Source: Trabulsiella guamensis ATCC 49490
Lineage (GTDB): Bacteria > Pseudomonadota > Gammaproteobacteria > Enterobacterales > Enterobacteriaceae
Direction of reading: 5' to 3'
DNA: 64,000 nt
Assembly (NCBI RefSeq): GCF_000734965.1
Contig: NZ_JMTB01000039.1
Location: forward strand, 18,583-82,582
Made by a program: the position numbers and the translations under genes. The notes beneath the pieces are model-generated. The model did not search any database. It was not told where the DNA came from and was given only the letters and a program-made list of their open reading frames with translations. Positions 37,502-49,574 of the stretch are shown one piece after another (positions within the stretch are counted from its first letter, which is position 1; each line of letters opens with the position of its first letter).

Positions 37502-38134
37502 ATGTCTGAAAATACCATGCCGAAAACTTCTTATAGAAATCACCGGGTTGAGCGATTCAGCTCAAGACAAACCACCAGACCGCGTAACGATAACTCGCCG
37601 AAGCGCGTCATTCTGTTCAATAAACCTTACGATGTGTTGCCGCAGTTTACTGACGATGCCGGACGCCGCACGCTGAAAGACTATATCGACGTGCAGGGCG
37701 TGTACGCCGCCGGGCGACTCGACCGCGACAGCGAAGGCCTGCTGGTACTGACCAACGACGGGGCGTTGCAGGCGCAACTGACTCAGCCAGGTAAGCGTAC
37801 GGGCAAGATTTACTACGTGCAGGTCGAAGGCGAGCCGACAGACGAGGCGATCAACGCTCTGCGCACTGGCGTCACGCTGAACGATGGTTCCACCCTGCCT
37901 GCGGGTATTGAACGGGTGGCGGAACCCGACTGGTTGTGGCCGCGTAATCCGCCCATTCGCGAGCGCAAATCGATTCCCACCTGCTGGCTGAAGGTCACTC
38001 TGTATGAAGGGCGCAATCGTCAGGTGCGCCGTATGACCGCTCATGTGGGGTTTCCCACCCTGCGCTTAATTCGCTATGCGATGGGCAATTACACACTCGA
38101 CAATCTCGCCAGTGGTGAATGGCGGGACGCATAA
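37502..38134 (+). CDS. rluE: 23S rRNA pseudouridine(2457) synthase
   Basis: About 210 residues. The motif [17 protein letters not shown] holds the catalytic Asp; then [16 protein letters not shown] and [21 protein letters not shown] frame start at 37487 exists (217-class length as annotated in E. coli), but that ATG lies inside a TATAAT box (37483-37488), so ATG 37502 or 37517 is more likely if the box is the real -10. It is followed by nudJ after 14 bases, and the pair probably forms an operon. Confidence 0.93.
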   Translation: MSENTMPKTSYRNHRVERFSSRQTTRPRNDNSPKRVILFNKPYDVLPQFTDDAGRRTLKDYIDVQGVYAAGRLDRDSEGLLVLTNDGALQAQLTQPGKRTGKIYYVQVEGEPTDEAINALRTGVTLNDGSTLPAGIERVAEPDWLWPRNPPIRERKSIPTCWLKVTLYEGRNRQVRRMTAHVGFPTLRLIRYAMGNYTLDNLASGEWRDA

Positions 38135-38148
38135 ATAAAGGAGTCCGG

Positions 38149-38610
38149 ATGTTTAAGCCACACGTAACCGTCGCCTGCGTGGTGCATGCCAGAGGCAAAT
38201 TTCTGGTCGTCGAAGAGACGATTAATGCCAAGGCGCTGTGGAACCAGCCTGCCGGGCACCTTGAAGCGGATGAAACCCTGGTGCAGGCCGCTGAACGCGA
38301 GTTGTGGGAAGAGACCGGAATTCGCGCCACGCCACAGCATTTCATTCGCATGCATCAGTGGCTGGCACCGGACAAAACCCCCTTTCTGCGCTTTCTGTTT
38401 GCTATCGACCTTAACGATACGTGCGCGACTGAACCGCACGACAGTGATATCGATCGCTGCCTGTGGCTGACCGCAGAAGAGATCCTCAACGCGAAAAACC
38501 TGCGTTCTGCGCTGGTTGCCGAAAGCATCCGTTGCTGGCAGAGCGGTGAGCGTCACCCGTTGTCACTGGTCGGAGAATTTAACTGGCCGTTTACAGAGGG
38601 TGTCAAGTGA
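38149..38610 (+). CDS. nudJ: NudJ phosphatase (Nudix)
   Basis: 153 residues, as in E. coli; AAAGGAG before the ATG. Complete Nudix box [10 protein letters not shown]...RELWEETGI at about residues 37-59. E. coli NudJ hydrolyses HMP-PP, thiamin-PP and nucleoside triphosphates. It sits between rluE and mnmA in the conserved order. Confidence 0.95.
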   Translation: MFKPHVTVACVVHARGKFLVVEETINAKALWNQPAGHLEADETLVQAAERELWEETGIRATPQHFIRMHQWLAPDKTPFLRFLFAIDLNDTCATEPHDSDIDRCLWLTAEEILNAKNLRSALVAESIRCWQSGERHPLSLVGEFNWPFTEGVK

Positions 38611-38662
38611 GGGGGCGCGTGCTAGAATACGCCGCCTTGAAGTTCAATGTCGTGAGTATTCC

Positions 38663-39775
38663 ATGTCAGATAACAGCCAGAAAAAAGTGATCGTCGGCAT
38701 GTCCGGCGGTGTCGATTCCTCCGTTTCCGCGTACCTGTTACAACAACAGGGCTATAAAGTGGAAGGCCTGTTCATGAAGAACTGGGAGGAAGACGATGGC
38801 GAGGAATACTGCACCGCTGCCGCGGATCTGGCCGATGCCCAGGCGGTCTGCGACAAACTCGGTATTGAACTGCACACCGTAAACTTTGCCGCAGAATACT
38901 GGGACAACGTATTCGAACATTTCCTGGCGGAATATAAAGCCGGGCGCACGCCGAATCCGGATATTCTGTGTAATAAAGAAATCAAATTTAAAGCCTTCCT
39001 CGAATTTGCCGCTGAAGACCTCGGTGCGGATTATATCGCCACCGGGCATTACGTGCGCCGTGCCGACGTTGACGGCAAAAGCCGCCTGCTGCGTGGGCTT
39101 GACGGCAACAAAGACCAGAGCTATTTCCTCTATACCCTCGGCCATGAGCAAATCGCCCAGAGCCTGTTTCCGGTAGGTGAACTGGAAAAACCCCAGGTGC
39201 GTAAAATTGCCGAAGATCTGGGGCTTATCACTGCGAAGAAAAAAGACTCCACCGGTATCTGCTTTATCGGTGAGCGCAAATTCCGTGAGTTCCTGGGCCG
39301 CTACCTGCCTGCACAGCCGGGTAAAATTATCACCGTTGACGGCGATGAGATTGGCGAACATCAGGGTCTGATGTACCACACGCTCGGCCAGCGCAAAGGA
39401 CTCGGCATCGGCGGCACCAAAGAAGGGACCGAAGATCCGTGGTATGTGGTCGATAAAGACGTTGAAAATAACCTGCTGGTGGTGGCGCAAGGGCATGACC
39501 ACCCTCGCCTGATGTCCGTCGGGCTGATTGCCCAGCAGTTGCACTGGGTTGACCGCCTGCCATTTACGGGCACGCTACGCTGCACCGTCAAAACCCGCTA
39601 TCGTCAGACTGACATCCCCTGCACCATTACCGCGCTGGATGACGATCGCATCGACGTCCGTTTTGACGAGCCAGTCGCCGCCGTGACGCCAGGACAGTCC
39701 GCAGTCTTTTACAGCGGCGAGGTCTGCCTCGGCGGCGGTATTATCGAGCAGCGTCTGCCGCTGCCTGTTGAATAA
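38663..39775 (+). CDS. mnmA: tRNA-specific 2-thiouridylase
   Basis: 370 residues. The ATG at 38663 gives [20 protein letters not shown] with the PP-loop. The catalytic Cys pair is seen in [12 protein letters not shown] and [12 protein letters not shown]. It makes s2U34 of tRNA-Lys, -Glu and -Gln using sulphur relayed by TusABCDE. Two residues longer than in E. coli at the ends. Confidence 0.96.
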   Translation: MSDNSQKKVIVGMSGGVDSSVSAYLLQQQGYKVEGLFMKNWEEDDGEEYCTAAADLADAQAVCDKLGIELHTVNFAAEYWDNVFEHFLAEYKAGRTPNPDILCNKEIKFKAFLEFAAEDLGADYIATGHYVRRADVDGKSRLLRGLDGNKDQSYFLYTLGHEQIAQSLFPVGELEKPQVRKIAEDLGLITAKKKDSTGICFIGERKFREFLGRYLPAQPGKIITVDGDEIGEHQGLMYHTLGQRKGLGIGGTKEGTEDPWYVVDKDVENNLLVVAQGHDHPRLMSVGLIAQQLHWVDRLPFTGTLRCTVKTRYRQTDIPCTITALDDDRIDVRFDEPVAAVTPGQSAVFYSGEVCLGGGIIEQRLPLPVE

Positions 39776-39802
39776 GCCAATTGCGCACAGAAAGGAGCAA
39801 GT

Positions 39803-40444
39803 GTGGCGAAGAATTATTATGACATCACGCTGGCGCTGGCAGGGATCTGCCAGTCAGCCCGACTGGTGCAACAACTGGCACATCAGGGGCATTGTGATAG
39901 CGATGCCCTGCACGTTTCGCTGAACAGCATTATTGATATGAACCCGGCGTCAACGTTGGGCGTTTTTGGCGGCAGCGAAGCCAATCTTCGTACCGGGCTG
40001 GAAACCCTGTTGGGCGTTCTGAACGCCAGCAGCCGTCAGGGGCTTAATGCCGAGCTGACCCGCTATACCCTCAGCCTGATGGTGCTTGAGCGTAAACTGG
40101 CTGCCAGCAAAGGGGCGATGGATACGCTGGGTAACCGCATCGCCGGGCTGCAACGCCAGCTTGACCATTTTGACTTACAATCTGAAACGCTGCTCAGCGC
40201 GATGGCCGGCATCTATGTTGATGTCATTAGCCCGCTGGGCCCGCGCATTCAGGTCACTGGCTCGCCCGCCGTCCTGCAAAGTCCGCAGGTACAGGCCAAA
40301 GTGCGCGCTTCGCTGCTCGCCGGTATCCGTGCCGCCGTGCTGTGGCATCAGGTCGGCGGTAGCCGACTGCAACTCATGTTTTCCCGTAAGCGCCTGTCTA
40401 TACAGGCGAAACAAATTCTCGCTCATTTAACTCCGGAGTTGTGA
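39803..40444 (+). CDS. hflD: High-frequency lysogenization protein HflD
   Basis: 213 residues, as in E. coli; AAAGGAG upstream and a GTG start. A helical, peripheral membrane protein that in E. coli interacts with lambda CII. It lies between mnmA and purB with a 3-base gap to purB. Confidence 0.94.
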   Translation: MAKNYYDITLALAGICQSARLVQQLAHQGHCDSDALHVSLNSIIDMNPASTLGVFGGSEANLRTGLETLLGVLNASSRQGLNAELTRYTLSLMVLERKLAASKGAMDTLGNRIAGLQRQLDHFDLQSETLLSAMAGIYVDVISPLGPRIQVTGSPAVLQSPQVQAKVRASLLAGIRAAVLWHQVGGSRLQLMFSRKRLSIQAKQILAHLTPEL

Positions 40445-41818
<1,374 letters not shown>

Positions 41819-41827
41819 TCCCTACCC

Positions 41828-41858
41828 CCCTTCTGTCTGCCGGGCAGAAGGGTTCTCT
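41828..41858 (+). terminator. purB terminator
   Basis: CCCTTCTG...CAGAAGGG followed by TTCTCTCT. Confidence 0.7.
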
Positions 41859-41864
41859 CTCCCC

Positions 41865-41881
41865 GGTTTAAGCAATGTTTA
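41865..41881 (+). promoter_or_regulatory. PhoP box of the phoPQ promoter
   Basis: GGTTTA-AGCAA-TGTTTA is an ideal PhoP direct repeat ((T/G)GTTTA N5 (T/G)GTTTA). It ends 12 bases before a CATAAT -10 box (41894-41899), the spacing of autoregulated phoPQ promoters. Confidence 0.9.
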
Positions 41882-41942
41882 TCCCCATAGCCTCATAATC
41901 AGCGTTAAACTAGACACATCGCAAATAAAAGGGAGCCAGGCT

Positions 41943-42614
41943 ATGCGCGTACTCGTTGTTGAGGATAACGCCCTGTTACGCCATCACCTCAAAGTACAAC
42001 TCCAGGAGATGGGGCATCAGGTGGACGCCGCAGAGGACGCCCGGGAAGCGGATTATTATCTCGGCGAGCACCTTCCTGATATCGCTATTGTTGACCTCGG
42101 ACTACCTGACGAAGACGGCCTGTCGCTCATTCGCCGCTGGCGTAGTCACGACGTTTCGTTGCCGGTGCTGGTACTGACCGCACGGGAGGGCTGGCAGGAT
42201 AAAGTCGAAGTGTTGAGCGCCGGCGCGGACGACTATGTCACCAAACCCTTTCATATTGAAGAAGTGGCTGCGCGGATCCAGGCGCTGATGCGACGCAATA
42301 GCGGGCTGGCGTCACAGGTGATCTCAATGCCGCCCTTTCAGGTGGATCTGTCGCGTCGCGAGCTGTCGATTAACGACGAACCCATCAGACTGACCGCCTT
42401 CGAATACACCATTATGGAAACGCTGATCCGCAACAGTGGCAAAGTGGTCAGCAAAGATTCGCTGATGCTCCAGCTTTATCCCGATGCGGAATTGCGTGAG
42501 AGCCATACCATTGATGTGCTGATGGGGCGTCTGCGGAAAAAAATCCAGGCACAGTATCCGCACGACGTGATCACCACCGTGCGCGGCCAGGGTTATCTGT
42601 TCGAACTCCGCTGA
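41943..42614 (+). CDS. phoP: Response regulator PhoP
   Basis: 223 residues, as in E. coli; AAAGGGAGCC before the ATG. Receiver domain with phospho-acceptor Asp51 ([11 protein letters not shown]) and Lys in the VTKPFHIEE loop; OmpR-type winged helix in the C-terminal half ([13 protein letters not shown]). It activates Mg2+ and antimicrobial-peptide responses. Its stop overlaps the phoQ start (TGATG). Confidence 0.97.
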   Translation: MRVLVVEDNALLRHHLKVQLQEMGHQVDAAEDAREADYYLGEHLPDIAIVDLGLPDEDGLSLIRRWRSHDVSLPVLVLTAREGWQDKVEVLSAGADDYVTKPFHIEEVAARIQALMRRNSGLASQVISMPPFQVDLSRRELSINDEPIRLTAFEYTIMETLIRNSGKVVSKDSLMLQLYPDAELRESHTIDVLMGRLRKKIQAQYPHDVITTVRGQGYLFELR

Positions 42615-44083
42615 TGTGTAGACTGTTACGGCATTTTCTGCCGCTCTCCCTGCGCATCCGCTTTTTGCTCGCCACCGCTGCAGTGGTGCTGGTACTGTCG
42701 CTGGCGTACGGGATGGTAGCACTGGTCGGCTACAGCGTTAGCTTTGATAAAACCACCTTCCGACTGCTGCGCGGGGAAAGTAACCTCTTCTATACGCTGG
42801 CGAAATGGGAAAATGGCAAGGTCAGCGTTGAGATGCCCGAAAATCTCAGCCTGCAAAGCCCCACCATGGCGCTGATTTACGATAAGCAGGGCAAACTGTT
42901 GTGGACGCAGCAGGACGTGCCATGGCTGGTCCGGCGCATCAGCCCGGACTGGCTGAAGACCAATGGTTTCCACGAAATTGAAGCGGATATTAACGCCAGT
43001 AGCGCACTAATCCGCAGCGATCATGAAGTCCAGCAGCAGCTTAACGAAATTCGTGAAGATCATGACGATTCCGAAATGACGCACTCGGTGGCGGTGAATA
43101 TCTACCCGGCCACCGACCGCATGCCGGAACTGACGATTGTGGTGGTCGATACCATCCCTATCGAACTTAAGCGTTCGTACATGGTGTGGAGCTGGTTTGT
43201 GTACGTGCTTGCCGCCAACCTGTTGCTGGTGATCCCGCTGTTGTGGCTGGCGGCGTGGTGGAGCCTGCGACCCATCGAAGCGCTGGCACGTGAAGTGCGC
43301 GAGCTGGAAGAACATCACCGGGAAGCGCTCAACCCGGAAACCACCCGCGAGCTTACCAGCCTGGTGCAGAACCTGAACCGCCTGCTGAAAAGCGAGCGCG
43401 AGCGTTATGACAAATACCGCACCACACTGACCGATCTGACCCACAGCCTGAAAACGCCGCTGGCCGTTTTGCAAAGTACGCTGAGGTCGTTGCGCAGTGA
43501 TAAAATGACGGTGAACGAGGCCGAGCCGCTCATGCTCGAGCAAATCAGCCGCATCTCACAGCAGATTGGTTATTTTCTTCATCGCGCCAGCATGCGCGGC
43601 GGCACAGGGATCCTCAGCCGTGAACTGCACCCTGTGGCACCGCTGCTGGATAACCTCACCTCGGCGCTCAATAAGGTTTACCAGCGCAAAGGGGTGAACA
43701 TCTCACTCGATATCTCACCCGAAACCAGCTTTGTCGGCGAGAAGAATGACTTTATGGAAGTGATGGGCAACGTACTGGATAACGCCTGTAAATACTGCCT
43801 TGAGTTCGTTGAGGTCTCGGCACGCCAGACGGACGATCATCTGCATATCATTGTGGAAGACGATGGTCCCGGTATTCCACGCAGCAAGCGTACGCTGGTG
43901 TTTGACCGCGGTCAGCGCGCAGACACACTCCGCCCCGGTCAGGGCGTCGGGCTTTCTGTGGCCCGTGAAATCACCGAACAGTACGAAGGCAGTATCAGCG
44001 CGGGCGACAGCCTGCTGGGCGGTGCACGCATGGAAGTGATTTTCGGTCGCCAGCACAGCGGAAGCAAAGAAACATCCGTATGA
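42614..44083 (+). CDS. phoQ: Sensor kinase PhoQ
   Basis: 489 residues, three more than E. coli. Two spans (about 18-40, 195-215) flank the periplasmic PAS-like sensor. The acidic patch, EDDDDAE in E. coli (148-154), reads EDHDDSE here, with His at 150. HAMP, then the DHp His in [11 protein letters not shown] and the ATP-lid [12 protein letters not shown] are intact. There is one extra Gly in the [10 protein letters not shown] linker. It senses low Mg2+, acid and cationic peptides at the inner membrane and phosphorylates PhoP. Confidence 0.97.
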   Translation: MCRLLRHFLPLSLRIRFLLATAAVVLVLSLAYGMVALVGYSVSFDKTTFRLLRGESNLFYTLAKWENGKVSVEMPENLSLQSPTMALIYDKQGKLLWTQQDVPWLVRRISPDWLKTNGFHEIEADINASSALIRSDHEVQQQLNEIREDHDDSEMTHSVAVNIYPATDRMPELTIVVVDTIPIELKRSYMVWSWFVYVLAANLLLVIPLLWLAAWWSLRPIEALAREVRELEEHHREALNPETTRELTSLVQNLNRLLKSERERYDKYRTTLTDLTHSLKTPLAVLQSTLRSLRSDKMTVNEAEPLMLEQISRISQQIGYFLHRASMRGGTGILSRELHPVAPLLDNLTSALNKVYQRKGVNISLDISPETSFVGEKNDFMEVMGNVLDNACKYCLEFVEVSARQTDDHLHIIVEDDGPGIPRSKRTLVFDRGQRADTLRPGQGVGLSVAREITEQYEGSISAGDSLLGGARMEVIFGRQHSGSKETSV

Positions 44084-44165
44084 CATAAATTTAACGGCGC
44101 CTGCATCGTTCTGCAGCAGGTTCCGTTATAATCCGTCTCAGCTACCTGCCTGCGGAATCATAAAT

Positions 44166-45287
44166 ATGGACTATCACTTAACACTCAACTGGCCCGACTT
44201 TATCGAACGCTACTGGCAAAAACGTCCGGTGGTGTTAAAGCGGGGCATTGCAAATTTTCTCGATCCCATCACCCCTGATGAGCTGGCGGGGCTGGCGATG
44301 GAAAGCGAAGTCGACAGTCGTCTGGTCAGCCATCTCGACGGTAAATGGCAGGTCAGCCATGGTCCGTTCGAGAGCTATGATCACCTCGGTGAAAGCAACT
44401 GGTCGCTGCTGGTCCAGGCGGTTAACAACTGGCATGAACCGACCGCCGCGTTGATGCGCCCTTTCCGCGCCCTGCCTGACTGGCGCATTGACGATCTAAT
44501 GATCTCCTTCTCCGTGCCCGGCGGTGGTGTCGGCCCGCATCTCGATCAGTACGATGTTTTTATCATTCAGGGTACCGGACGTCGCCGCTGGCGAGTAGGC
44601 GAAAAAGTGCCGATGAAACAACATTGCCCGCATCCTGACCTGCTACAGGTAGATCCGTTTGAAGCTATTATCGATGAAGAGATGGAGCCTGGCGACATAC
44701 TCTACATCCCGCCGGGATTCCCGCACGAAGGTTACTCGCTGGAGAATTCGCTGAATTACTCCGTTGGTTTCCGTGCGCCGAGCGGCCGGGAAATGATCAG
44801 CGGTTTCGCCGACTACGTGCTGCAACGCGAACTGGGCAGCCTGCGCTATACCGACCCTGACGTGCCGGGGCGTGATCACCCTGCGGATATTCTGCCGTCA
44901 GAGCTTGATCGCCTGCGCGAGATGATGCTGTCGCTGATTAACCAGCCTGAGCACTTCAATCAGTGGTTCGGTGAATTTATTACCCAGTCCCGCCATGAGC
45001 TGGATATCGCACCGCCTGAGCCGCCCTATCAGCCCGATGAAATCTACGACGCGCTGAAACAAGGCGACAAACTGGTACGTCTCGGCGGGTTGCGCGTACT
45101 GCGCGTCGATGGTGAAGTTTACGTGAATGGCGAGAAGATTGACTCGCCGCACCGCCCGGCGCTGGAAGCGCTGGCGAGTCACATCGTCCTGAACGACACC
45201 CACTTTGGCGATGCGCTGGAGGATCCGCCATTCCTCGCCATGCTCGCCGCGCTGGTCAACAGTGGTTATTGGTTTTTTGAGGATTGA
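44166..45287 (+). CDS. roxA: 50S ribosomal protein L16 arginine hydroxylase RoxA
   Basis: 373 residues, as in E. coli YcfD. JmjC-type 2-oxoglutarate oxygenase with the Fe(II) ligands His125 and Asp127 (GPHLDQYD) and a later His in IPPGFPHEGYS. It hydroxylates Arg81 of L16. The ATG is at 44166, after the CGGAATCATAAAT leader. A terminator follows directly. Confidence 0.95.
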   Translation: MDYHLTLNWPDFIERYWQKRPVVLKRGIANFLDPITPDELAGLAMESEVDSRLVSHLDGKWQVSHGPFESYDHLGESNWSLLVQAVNNWHEPTAALMRPFRALPDWRIDDLMISFSVPGGGVGPHLDQYDVFIIQGTGRRRWRVGEKVPMKQHCPHPDLLQVDPFEAIIDEEMEPGDILYIPPGFPHEGYSLENSLNYSVGFRAPSGREMISGFADYVLQRELGSLRYTDPDVPGRDHPADILPSELDRLREMMLSLINQPEHFNQWFGEFITQSRHELDIAPPEPPYQPDEIYDALKQGDKLVRLGGLRVLRVDGEVYVNGEKIDSPHRPALEALASHIVLNDTHFGDALEDPPFLAMLAALVNSGYWFFED

Positions 45288-45290
45288 ATA

Positions 45291-45316
45291 AAAACGCCCG
45301 TTTTACCGGGCGTTTT
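45291..45316. terminator. Bidirectional terminator between roxA and pepT
   Basis: AAAACGCCCG-TTTTAC-CGGGCGTTTT, with T-runs on both strands. Confidence 0.92.
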
Positions 45317-45322
45317 TTATGC

Positions 45323-46546
45323 TTAATGTTTTGTGGTTAACTCGGCGATTCGCACAATCACCTGCACTGCTTTTTCCATACCTTCCAGGGTCACGAACTC
45401 ATGCTTACCGTGGTAGTTATACCCGCCGGTAAACAGGTTCGGGCACGGCAGCCCCATGAAAGAGAGCTGGGCGCCATCGGTGCCGCCACGAATCGGTTTC
45501 AGTTGCGGTTCGATGTCGCAATCCTGCATCGCCTGACGGGCAATCTCCAGAATGTGCGGATGCTCCATGACTTTATCACGCATGTTGTAATAGCTGTCTT
45601 CAATCACAAGTTCAATGTAGCAGTCCGGATGCAGACCTTTACCAACTTTTTTGGCGATTTCCATCATCTTACGTTTGCGCGCTTCAAACTCCTTACGGTC
45701 AAAATCACGGATGATGTAATGCATTTCAGCGCGGTCCACCGAGCCTTTGATGCTGGCAAGGTGATAAAACCCTTCATAACCTTCTGTGGTTTCAGGGGTT
45801 TGATCGGTCGGCACTTCTGAATGAATGCGCGTCGCCAGCGTCAGAGCATTAACCATCACCCCTTTTGCGGTACCCGGATGGACGTTATTGCCGACAATTT
45901 TGATGGTGACAGACGCCGCATTGAAGTTTTCATACTCCAGTTCGCCAACGCCGCCGCCGTCCACGGTATATGCCCACTGCGCACCAAAGGCGGGAACATC
46001 AAAATATTTCGCCCCTTTGCCAACCTCTTCGTCCGGGGTAAACGCGACGCAAATATCACCGTGAGGAATGTTCTTCCCTTTCAGGATTGCCAGCGCCGTC
46101 ATGATTTCCGCAACACCGGCTTTGTCATCAGCACCCAGCAGCGTTTTGCCGTCGGTGGTGATCAGCGTCTGGCCCAGCAACTGGTGCAACACCGGAAACA
46201 TGACTGGTGAAAGCACTTCGTCGCCAATACCAAGGGCGATATCGCCACCGCGGTATTTCTCGACGATCTGTGGATTAACGTTTTTACCACTGAAATCAGG
46301 CGAAGTATCGACGTGAGAAATAAATCCAATCGCCGGGATATCGCCAGGTACGTTGGCGGGCAATGTCCCCATTACCGTGCCTTTGTCGCTCAGGGTGACG
46401 TTAACCAGTCCCATCTCTTCCAGTTGCTCTTTGAGCAAGCGTAACAGCTTCCACTGTCCTTCCGTGCTCGGTACCTGGCGCACGCCAGGTTTAGACTGCG
46501 TATCCAGAGAAACGTACTGTAAAAAACGCTCAAGTAATTTATCCAT
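45323..46546 (-). CDS. pepT: Peptidase T (tripeptide aminopeptidase)
   Basis: 407 residues, one less than E. coli. M20 family zinc peptidase: [14 protein letters not shown] with the metal His, [14 protein letters not shown] with the bridging Asp, and [12 protein letters not shown] with the catalytic Glu pair. Removes the N-terminal residue from tripeptides. Divergent from potA across 266 bases; in E. coli and Salmonella pepT is induced anaerobically by FNR. Confidence 0.96.
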   Translation of the reverse strand: MDKLLERFLQYVSLDTQSKPGVRQVPSTEGQWKLLRLLKEQLEEMGLVNVTLSDKGTVMGTLPANVPGDIPAIGFISHVDTSPDFSGKNVNPQIVEKYRGGDIALGIGDEVLSPVMFPVLHQLLGQTLITTDGKTLLGADDKAGVAEIMTALAILKGKNIPHGDICVAFTPDEEVGKGAKYFDVPAFGAQWAYTVDGGGVGELEYENFNAASVTIKIVGNNVHPGTAKGVMVNALTLATRIHSEVPTDQTPETTEGYEGFYHLASIKGSVDRAEMHYIIRDFDRKEFEARKRKMMEIAKKVGKGLHPDCYIELVIEDSYYNMRDKVMEHPHILEIARQAMQDCDIEPQLKPIRGGTDGAQLSFMGLPCPNLFTGGYNYHGKHEFVTLEGMEKAVQVIVRIAELTTKH

Positions 46547-46812
46547 GTAGTCACCCTCATTTTTTGTGACAACATTATCAGTAAGCGCGAAAACACAAAT
46601 ATTGCGTCAGGTCACTTTTAGACCTGCAAGCACCATTTTTTTTCATTCCCCGATGAAATGAAATAAAGGTCGCTTATCAATGTATAACAAGGATTGGAGA
46701 TTACTGTGGTTTGCCGTAGAATGTCCGCCCTCATTAAGAGTCACCAAGGTGGTTAACCACACACCCCGCATCGGCAATTTTCCGTTGCGTTGATAAGGGA
46801 CAGAGTAAAAAA

Positions 46813-47916
46813 TTGACTACACAACCGTGTTCGCTATCACCGCTGGTACAACTGGCGGGGATTCGCAAAGGCTTTGATGGGAAAACGGTCATTGCAGATT
46901 TAAACCTGACCATCAATAACGGTGAATTTCTCACCCTGCTGGGGCCATCTGGCTGCGGTAAAACAACCGTACTGCGCCTGATTGCCGGGCTGGAAAATGT
47001 TGATGCCGGCAGGATCCACCTTGAGGATCACGACATCACCGATGTTCCCGCTGAAGATCGCCACGTCAACACCGTCTTCCAGAGTTACGCGTTGTTCCCG
47101 CACATGACGGTTTTTGAAAACGTCGCCTTCGGTCTGCGGATGCAAAAAACCCCGGCTGATGAAATTCCCCCGCGCGTGACCGACGCCCTGCGAATGGTGC
47201 AGCTCGAAGAGTTCGCTCAGCGTAAGCCACACCAGCTCTCCGGCGGTCAGCAGCAGCGTGTGGCAATTGCCCGCGCCGTGGTCAACAAACCGCGTCTGCT
47301 GTTGCTTGATGAATCCCTCTCCGCGCTCGATTATAAGCTGCGTAAGCAGATGCAGAACGAACTCAAAGCCCTGCAGCGTAAGCTTGGCATTACCTTCGTA
47401 TTTGTCACCCACGATCAGGAAGAGGCACTGACCATGTCCGACCGCATCGTGGTGATGCGCGACGGTCGCATCGAACAGGACGGCTCACCACGTGAAATCT
47501 ATGAAGAGCCGAAAAACCTGTTTGTCGCCAGCTTCATCGGTGAAATTAACCACTTCGACGCTACGGTGATTGAACGTCTCGACGAACAGCGGGTTCGCGC
47601 GAACGTGGAAGGCCGTGAGTGCAATATCTATGTCAATTTTGCGGTTGAGAAAGGGCAAAAACTGAATGTCCTGTTACGCCCGGAAGATTTGCGCGTTGAT
47701 GAAATCAACCATGACAACCATATTGAAGGGCTCATCGGCTACGTTCGTGAGCGTAACTACAAAGGGATGACGCTGGAGTCAGTGGTTGAACTGGAAAGCG
47801 GCAAAATGGTGCTGGTCAGCGAGTTCTTCAATGAAGACGATCCGGATTTTGACCACTCCCTCGATCAAAAAAATGGCGATCAACTGGGTAGAGAGCTGGG
47901 AGGTGGTGCTGGCTGA
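46813..47916 (+). CDS. potA: Spermidine/putrescine importer ATPase PotA, with altered start and frameshifted C-terminus
   Basis: 367 residues if the TTG at 46813 starts it. Walker A GPSGCGKT, signature LSGGQQQR and Walker [10 protein letters not shown] are intact. Two anomalies: the residues just upstream (GQSKKL) match the E. coli N-terminus MGQSKKLNKQP, but the expected ATG is AAG at 46795; and seven A's (47867-47873) shift the frame so the end reads [17 protein letters not shown]. Removing one A restores [19 protein letters not shown] with a stop at 47930. The gene may be functional via TTG and slippage, decaying, or a sequencing error. Confidence 0.85.
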   Translation: MTTQPCSLSPLVQLAGIRKGFDGKTVIADLNLTINNGEFLTLLGPSGCGKTTVLRLIAGLENVDAGRIHLEDHDITDVPAEDRHVNTVFQSYALFPHMTVFENVAFGLRMQKTPADEIPPRVTDALRMVQLEEFAQRKPHQLSGGQQQRVAIARAVVNKPRLLLLDESLSALDYKLRKQMQNELKALQRKLGITFVFVTHDQEEALTMSDRIVVMRDGRIEQDGSPREIYEEPKNLFVASFIGEINHFDATVIERLDEQRVRANVEGRECNIYVNFAVEKGQKLNVLLRPEDLRVDEINHDNHIEGLIGYVRERNYKGMTLESVVELESGKMVLVSEFFNEDDPDFDHSLDQKNGDQLGRELGGGAG

Positions 47917-48773
47917 TGAAGAACACAAGTAAATTCCAGAATGTAGTGATCGTCACTATCGTCGGTTGGCTTGTGTTGTTTGTTTTCCTGCCCAACCTGA
48001 TGATCATTGCCACCAGTTTTCTGACCCGTGACGACGCCAGTTTCGTCAGCCTGGTCTTTACGCTGGACAACTACACTCGCCTGCTCGACCCGCTCTATTT
48101 CGACGTGCTGATGCACTCGCTGAATATGGCGGTGATCGCTACCCTCGCCTGCCTGGTGCTGGGTTACCCTTTCGCCTGGTTTTTGGTTAAGTTGCCGAAA
48201 AAAGTCCGACCGCTGTTACTGTTTCTGTTGATTGTGCCTTTCTGGACCAACTCACTGATTCGCATTTACGGCCTGAAAATTTTCCTCAGCACCAAAGGCT
48301 ATCTCAACGAGTTTTTGCTGTGGCTGGGCGTGATTGATACACCGATGCGCATCATGTATACCCCCGGCGCGGTGATTATCGGGCTGGTCTATATTCTGCT
48401 GCCATTTATGGTCATGCCGCTCTACTCCAGTATTGAAAAACTGGATAAACCGCTGCTGGAAGCGGCACGAGATCTGGGTGCCAGTAAATTTCAGACCTTC
48501 GCCCGCATCATCATTCCGCTGACCATGCCGGGGATCATCGCTGGCTGCCTGCTGGTGATGCTCCCGGCGATGGGCCTGTTCTACGTTTCCGATCTGATGG
48601 GCGGCGCGAAAAACCTGCTCGTGGGCAACGTCATCAAGAGCCAGTTCCTGAATATTCGTGACTGGCCGTTCGGTGCTGCCACCAGCATCACGCTGACAGT
48701 GGTAATGGGGCTGATGCTGCTGGTGTACTGGCGCGTCTCACGCATGCTGAACAAAAGGGTGGAACTGGAATGA
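47916..48773 (+). CDS. potB: Spermidine/putrescine permease PotB
   Basis: 285 residues from the ATG overlapping the apparent potA stop (TGATG); a GGAGG site lies in the potA end. Six membrane spans and the EAA loop ([20 protein letters not shown]). It pairs with PotC to form the channel of the ABC importer. E. coli databases often start this protein ten residues later. It overlaps potC by four bases. Confidence 0.95.
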   Translation: MKNTSKFQNVVIVTIVGWLVLFVFLPNLMIIATSFLTRDDASFVSLVFTLDNYTRLLDPLYFDVLMHSLNMAVIATLACLVLGYPFAWFLVKLPKKVRPLLLFLLIVPFWTNSLIRIYGLKIFLSTKGYLNEFLLWLGVIDTPMRIMYTPGAVIIGLVYILLPFMVMPLYSSIEKLDKPLLEAARDLGASKFQTFARIIIPLTMPGIIAGCLLVMLPAMGLFYVSDLMGGAKNLLVGNVIKSQFLNIRDWPFGAATSITLTVVMGLMLLVYWRVSRMLNKRVELE

Positions 48774-49549
48774 TCGGTCGACTGCTTCGCGGCGGTTTTA
48801 TGACCGCCATTTACGCTTACCTGTATATCCCGATCATTATCCTGATCGTTAACTCGTTTAACCGCTCACGCTTCGGGATTAACTGGCAGGGCTTCACCAC
48901 CGACTGGTATAACCTGCTGCTCAACAACGACAGCCTGCTACAGGCTGCGCAACACTCGCTGACCATGGCGGTGTTCTCCGCCACTTTTGCGACCCTCATC
49001 GGTTCACTCACCGCCGTCGCGCTGTATCGCTACCGTTTTCGCGGTAAGCCCTTTGTCAGCGGTATGCTGTTTGTGGTGATGATGTCGCCGGATATCGTGA
49101 TGGCGATTTCCCTGCTGGTGTTGTTTATGTTGCTGGGCATTCAGTTAGGTTTCTGGTCGCTGCTTTTTTCACATATTACCTTCTGTCTGCCCTTTGTGGT
49201 GGTCACGGTCTTTTCGCGGCTGAACGGTTTTGATGTGCGGATGCTGGAAGCGGCGAAAGATCTTGGTGCCAGCGAGATAACCATTCTGCGCAAAATCATT
49301 CTGCCGCTGGCGATGCCTGCCGTGGCGGCCGGTTGGCTGCTGAGTTTTACCCTGTCGATGGATGATGTCGTCGTTTCGTCGTTCGTTACCGGGCCCGGCT
49401 ATGAAATTCTGCCATTGAAAATTTACTCAATGGTGAAAGTCGGCGTGTCGCCTGAGGTGAACGCGCTGGCGACCATTCTGTTGGTTCTGTCGCTGGTGAT
49501 GGTGATTGCCAGCCAGGTTATTGCTCGAGATAAAACAAAGAGCCTGTAA
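48770..49549 (+). CDS. potC: Spermidine/putrescine permease PotC
   Basis: 259 residues, about five shorter than E. coli. Six spans and an EAA motif (EAAKDLGASEITILRKIILP). The C-terminus ends ARDKTKSL; E. coli continues KGNTGDVK, and the DNA before potD still encodes SGDVK in another frame, so a small rearrangement shortened the tail. Overlaps potB by four bases (ATGA). Confidence 0.95.
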   Translation: MIGRLLRGGFMTAIYAYLYIPIIILIVNSFNRSRFGINWQGFTTDWYNLLLNNDSLLQAAQHSLTMAVFSATFATLIGSLTAVALYRYRFRGKPFVSGMLFVVMMSPDIVMAISLLVLFMLLGIQLGFWSLLFSHITFCLPFVVVTVFSRLNGFDVRMLEAAKDLGASEITILRKIILPLAMPAVAAGWLLSFTLSMDDVVVSSFVTGPGYEILPLKIYSMVKVGVSPEVNALATILLVLSLVMVIASQVIARDKTKSL

Positions 49550-49574
49550 GGCTCGTTATTCAGGGGACGTTAAA

